From positions 124,001 to 188,000 of the forward strand of contig JAJJXM010000005.1 in the NCBI GenBank assembly GCA_024516155.1: a stretch of 64,000 nt of DNA, in the 5' to 3' direction. The first letter of the stretch is position 1. Every line of letters begins with the position of its first letter. This DNA is from Pyronema omphalodes (taxonomy: Eukaryota > Ascomycota > Pezizomycetes > Pezizales > Pyronemataceae). A program made the translations under genes and the position numbers. Below are positions 59,831 to 64,000 of the stretch, piece by piece. Under the pieces are notes generated by a model, which was not told where the DNA came from, searched no databases, and worked only from the letters and a program-made list of their open reading frames with translations.

Positions 59831-61867
59831 TATTCTTTACCACACAGCTTAGCTGCTCACAATCATCTTTTAACAAATTAATCTTTTCAACTTACCCCTC
59901 CGAATGCATGCACTGAAACATCTGTCGATCGATTAACACCTTTTAAATTTTCTGGATCCTTCCTCCTCCTGCTGCTTTGTTTTTATGCCGCCACTGCCAA
60001 ACCGAATATAGGGATGGGACTTATCGACTGTTCTTGTACCATAAATGTCGAACTTTGCCGGAGTGGTGGCCTGCATCAGGTGGCATGTGGGATAGGTTAT
60101 TCTTCATGATTGTATTATGTTAGCTTTACCGTATTTTTTTTCTATCACAATTTTCATTTGAGTTTATTTATATTAGCCGGTTTTGTTTTGTTTTTTTTTT
60201 CTTTGTTTTTTTTTGTTCATTTATTTTTTAAAAACTGATTAGATTTCTTCGGGTTGGAGGGTTGGGGAGGGTGGAGCCTGGCGTGGAATCATCGCGATAT
60301 TTATTCGTATTCTTTTTTTTATCGGCATTGTATATACTAACTAGCATTACTTTTCCAACTTTTTTCCTTTTTCTTTTTTCTCTTTTCTCTTTTCATTGGT
60401 TTTTTTTTTGTTCCTTCGGTCCTGAGAAATTTTCCTTTATGGAGAAGGGAAGGAAGTATATGAAGACTGTGGATGGGGGACGGAATTTTGGTACAGCAGT
60501 AACAGTAACTGTAATGATGGAATGGAAAGAGATATGATGATAGGACAGATTAGGGAGAATCAGGTGAATCAGGTGAATGATTGATGTGGGATGTGGGATG
60601 TGGAATGTGGGATGAAAAGATGGGGTTATGGATAGGGATATGGATAAGGAAAAGGAAAACGAAAGAGGAAAGGATTAATTAAAAATTATTTAATGCCTGC
60701 CACCATCACTGCTACTACTACTACTACTGCTACTACTACTGCTACTACTACTACCACTCTGTTCATTTGTACTATATGGACAAAGCCACGCCCCGCACCA
60801 GAGGTGGTGTTTTTTTATTATCTTTGGTACGGGTATGTAGACGTTATTAGTCTACTCGGATTAATCATTCAATAAACTATCACTATAGCTCCCCCCATAA
60901 GCAATATCCTCCTCCCCACCACAAGACTAACGGTGATAAAAACCTATAATCACCACACCGCACTAAAATCCCATTCAGATCCCATTAAAACAACCCCTCC
61001 ACTCCTAATACCTAAGCCGTAGATACCCAAGAACCTTACCATGGCAAATAGAACTACGGGATGTGTAGTTGCTGAAATTCAGTTCAATTCTGGCAAAATA
61101 AAAAAAAACACGTCTGTAAATAGGTGTTAATGATGAAAGCTGGTTTGTAAGTACATAACCTAGTCATAAACTGAGAAAGAATTGTGGATAGGGATATGAT
61201 TGGATTTTCATACGAAGAGCGTCTTGGGTCCTTGATACAGGGGGTTTGATGTGAATTTTAGAGTTATAAGTGGGGGAATTGGGGGTCCTGAGGTAGTGGG
61301 TGTTATGGAAGGGGTTATTTAAAAGGTGGTTGTGAGAAGAGGGTTTACATTCGGGGGAACTTCTTGTAACTCAGGATGTAGCCTTCTATCTTCAGGCTGG
61401 TTTATCTATATCGGACCACATTTTGATCCATGGTCGGGACCAAATCACGTAAGATAACATCAACTATCAGAATTATGAACCACATCCGCTGTTTTCCTGA
61501 AAATTGGGTGAACGTGGTTGTGGTGCAGGAATAGATAGTGTTTGAGATCTATTACAACAATCATAGTTAATTTATCCCACGCTGTTGTTGAAGGATCGGG
61601 GGATTGGCTGGTGTTGTTAATATAGCAGTGCCGCGCTTTGGAGGTGGTTCATGCTCAGACTTCTGTTATGGGATGTGCGGCTTCAATTGCTTCCTTCCTT
61701 GGTAAACATTTCTTCTACTGTCAGTTACCATAACAGTTTATCCACTTCGCCAAAGGACCGCCAAAGGACCGCCAAAGGATTAATTCATAGAAATATCAAA
61801 AATACATTTTCAACGAAAGAAAACAAAAAGGCCACCACGCTGGTGATGGGCCCATATTATCATCCAG
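59831..61867. other. BRE1 3' flank and intergenic DNA
   Basis: T-rich 3' UTR-like sequence (60120-60420) is followed by a (CTA/CTG)n trinucleotide run at 60712-60757 and GGGATGTGG-type short repeats (60580-60620). No gene is supported. Confidence 0.55.
60712..60757. repeat. (CTA/CTG)n trinucleotide microsatellite
   Basis: About 15 CTA triplets with interspersed CTG; no coding context. Confidence 0.85.
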
Positions 61868-61974
61868 CACCCCTCATCAGCTTGGGAGAGGACTCGAGCC
61901 CAGGCGTGAGACGAGGCTCGGCTATGGAATTCGGGTGCTGCAACCAAGCCGCTACACCATGCTGACTCGGGGTG
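61868..61974 (-). ncRNA. tRNA-like element with Pol III A- and B-box matches, probably a tRNA-derived remnant
   Basis: On the minus strand an A-box-like TGGTGTAGCGGC (61959-61948) is followed 58 nt later by a B-box-like GGGCTCGAGTCC (61901-61890). The ends pair: GTCAGC with GCTGAT (61966-61961 with 61881-61876), and outside a GA/GA mismatch CACCCC with GGGGTG (61974-61969 with 61873-61868). The D loop is too long and the T stem pairs poorly, so a working tRNA is unlikely. A tRNA pseudogene or SINE head is possible. Confidence 0.3.
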
Positions 61975-62832
61975 ATGGGGATCGTGGCTGGCGAAATATA
62001 ACCGACTGAGAAGGGGTCGAGATTTTGACTTGATTTTACCGTGCGCAGAGTCGAGTGATAGATTGTGATGAGATCCTCGAGACTGTGGGCTATGAGATGA
62101 CCTGATCTTGTCGATGGCTTAAAGAGAGAGCCTATAATAAAAATACGCGAGGATTATATAACACAAATATAACAGGCTGTGCTTAGGCTACAGCAGGAGA
62201 TATGTGGGTTTATAGGTGGCAGTTAAATACCATGCCGGGACTGGAGAGAGTTCTGTACAATTGTAATAGAACTACCCCATAAGATGTGTTAAAGGTTTGA
62301 TACCATTTGGTACTACAAAAATATGCGGCTTATGGACCGCTGTTGATGTAATGGACTGGCTTGATATCACTGGTCCTCATGCTCAACGGATACTAGATAA
62401 TGGGTTGAAATCAACCCTGAGCGTCAGACTCACTCCTTTAGAATTCAGGAGTACTGTAAGTGAAATAATAATCTATAGCCGGCTATTTACTATTATATTG
62501 GCCATTTATCCTGGAAGGTTCAAGTACCACATTATAGCAGCGGACTTCGGCCGCGACGGCGCACCCAAATACACTTGGTATCTTCTATGCTTCTCTGGGG
62601 TTGATACTCAATAACACGACCCCTTCGACAACCCTAGATCTCAGGCACTGCCGCCGCCATTCACTCTGGTACAGCCATCAATAACGATCTTGGCAATTGA
62701 TCGGCGAAATTCTTAATGCCAGCTGAGCCTCCTCCCCCAGATATAAAAACCCCACTCTCCCCCCACTTCTTTGCTCTCTACACACAGCATCTTCCAGCAA
62801 GAAGAGCTGCAACGACAACCCCAGCAAATGCC

Positions 62833-63100
62833 GTAAACGTAAACGCAAACGCAAACGTAAACGTATACCTTCCTCGAAGACTTCGGCACTCGACAACCCC
62901 GACAACCCCAGAAAATCTCGTAAACGTAAACGCAAACGTAAACGTATACCTTCATCAAAGACTTCAGCACTCGACAATTCCGACAACCCCAGAAAATCTC
63001 GTAAACGTAAACGTAAACGTATACCTTTCTCGACAAATTTGGCACTCGACAACTTCGACGACAACTCCAGTAACCCCGTTAACGTAAACGTATACCTCTC
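62833..63100. repeat. Minisatellite of about 75-80 bp with internal GTAAAC/GCAAAC hexamers, three to four copies
   Basis: Each unit begins with a run of GTAAAC/GCAAAC hexamers, continues GTATACCTT.. and CACTCGACAA, and ends CCCCAGAAAATCTC. There are three full copies and one truncated copy, about 80-90% alike by eye. It is open on both strands: the plus frame would read VNVNANVNVYL and the minus frame RLRLRLRDFLGL. A CT-rich, TATAAAA-containing sequence lies just upstream on the plus strand. Confidence 0.85.
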
Positions 63101-63396
63101 TCAACACCTTCGATAACTTTCCGAACTGTGGGTTGGCTTCTTACAACTTTTTCTCAGAATGCTGGGGCTTCGGTCCACCATTGAGAATCAGTTATCACTT
63201 TGGGAGTTTTGCGCAAGCGAACTATGGACAGACTTTGTGGGTTCGGGGGTTTTATTGATGATGATTCATAGCGGGCCTTTCGGGGCTTCCTCTGGTCATA
63301 CATCAAGGGTAAAAAAGGTTCTCTGCTTTGACGATTTTACAATGTAGTCCTAGTATGATTGTTTCCTCGACTCGCCCTGTGGTTAAAATCCCTAAA

Positions 63397-63632
63397 AGAG
63401 TCGATGTTATTCTTCTGCCTGAGGGGAGAGAGTGACATCGTCATCAGTTGAGTTTTCGACGCCTGGGTTGGGGGGTCTAGAATTTTGTAGTCGGGGTTGA
63501 GGATATGAGATGCTGAGGGTAGGGCGAGGGGTTGAGATGAACTATGTGAGGGTTGATGATTAGGGTTCCAGGGTGGCTTACGTCTACGACGGCTATAGGT
63601 CGGAAGCTTGGCGTGTAATTATGTTCTTGAAC
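63397..63632 (+). repeat. Dispersed repeat, copy B
   Basis: Direct-orientation relative of 43616-43855. Shared landmarks are TCGATGTTATTCTTC at the start, ATATGAGATGCTG in the middle, GATGATTAGGGTT, and TTGGCG..TTGAACC at the end. A GGGTAAAAA-GGTT block about 90 bp upstream (63309) may also correspond to sequence near 43261, suggesting a longer homologous unit with an insertion in copy A. Confidence 0.55.
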
Positions 63633-64000
63633 CGCTGATATGTAGTCATATTCCGCTCCCCCCAAAGCACTTCATCAGTTTCCTAAAATTTTTTCAACGC
63701 GTCAATCAGAGTAGCTGCTTTTCATGTATACACTGTAACAACAGCCCCAATGAAGATCCGAGGAGGAGTTAGTGCTGAAAGGAACTAATTGCGACCAACG
63801 AAAGATATCCAGAGAATGATTAGAAACTTCCAGTTTAAATGTGCCATGAGTAAGATTTCCAAGAATGTCAATCATGAATGTTTCGAATTACACGTGCGAC
63901 GAAAAGCATGATTCTATTCAAGTTTTTAATCTATATGTATGTACGAAGAATCCAAAACTTATAACCAAAACTCTATTTAATAACCCAATTCACTGGCGTT

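Larger units (their letters stand above)
61975..64000. other. Right-end region without a supported gene
   Basis: This contains a 105-codon frame (62297-62614) with no recognisable product, a TATAAAA sequence at about 62739 ahead of a minisatellite (62833-63100), and copy B of the dispersed repeat. Open frames crossing the minisatellite exist on both strands and are repeat-derived. Confidence 0.45.

Overview
This is nuclear DNA from a filamentous ascomycete (Pezizomycotina). Genes are interrupted by many short introns (mostly 46-230 nt) with GTATGT/GTAAGT/GTGAGT-type donors and CTAAC/CTGAC-like branch sites. Fungal-specific families are present: a 7-TM fungal membrane protein, a Kgd4/Ymr31-type subunit, and a Ste11 kinase with SAM and RA domains. 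A leotiomycete is my best guess, but that is inference from gene content and style only. I see no bacterial, viral or intact transposon gene.

Layout. 1-316 is the 3' end of an unidentified gene. 317-7561 is gene-poor: eight unrelated simple-sequence arrays lie between 0.6 and 2.9 kb (including a ~45-copy octamer satellite), followed by a palindrome-rich stretch at 4.8-5.5 kb. 7562-9308 is a ten-exon fungal 7-TM gene with a predicted 3-nt exon. 12056-12811 (-) is a small two-exon membrane protein. 14358-15136 (+) is GAR1, convergent with a ZNF511-like C2H2 zinc-finger gene at 15390-16352 (-). 16.4-21.3 kb has no supported gene but carries a near-perfect 32-bp inverted repeat. 21309-21982 (-) is RPL26. 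After a 4-kb spacer, 27109-30176 (+) is the MAPKKK STE11, convergent with KRS1 at 31811-33720 (-). RPL32 (34477-35083, -), SAC3 (36484-41083, -), cyclin H/CCL1 (44336-45477, -), KGD4 (45891-46429, +), a Ybt1-type ABCC transporter (48326-53701, -) and BRE1 (57040-59830, +) follow. 59.8-64 kb has no supported gene; it carries a tRNA-like Pol III-box element, a minisatellite, and a diverged copy of sequence also found at 43.6 kb.

The genes are mainly housekeeping: translation and ribosome biogenesis (KRS1, RPL26, RPL32, GAR1), transcription, chromatin and mRNA export (CCL1, BRE1, SAC3), mitochondrial metabolism (KGD4), vacuolar transport (ABCC) and pheromone/invasive-growth signalling (STE11). 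They are not a functional cluster. I did not find a new multi-gene system. The items most worth a second look are the 3-nt exon, the 32-bp inverted repeat, the folded 22.4-kb element, the long ATG-free leaders of STE11 and BRE1, the tRNA-like element and the diverged dispersed repeat.
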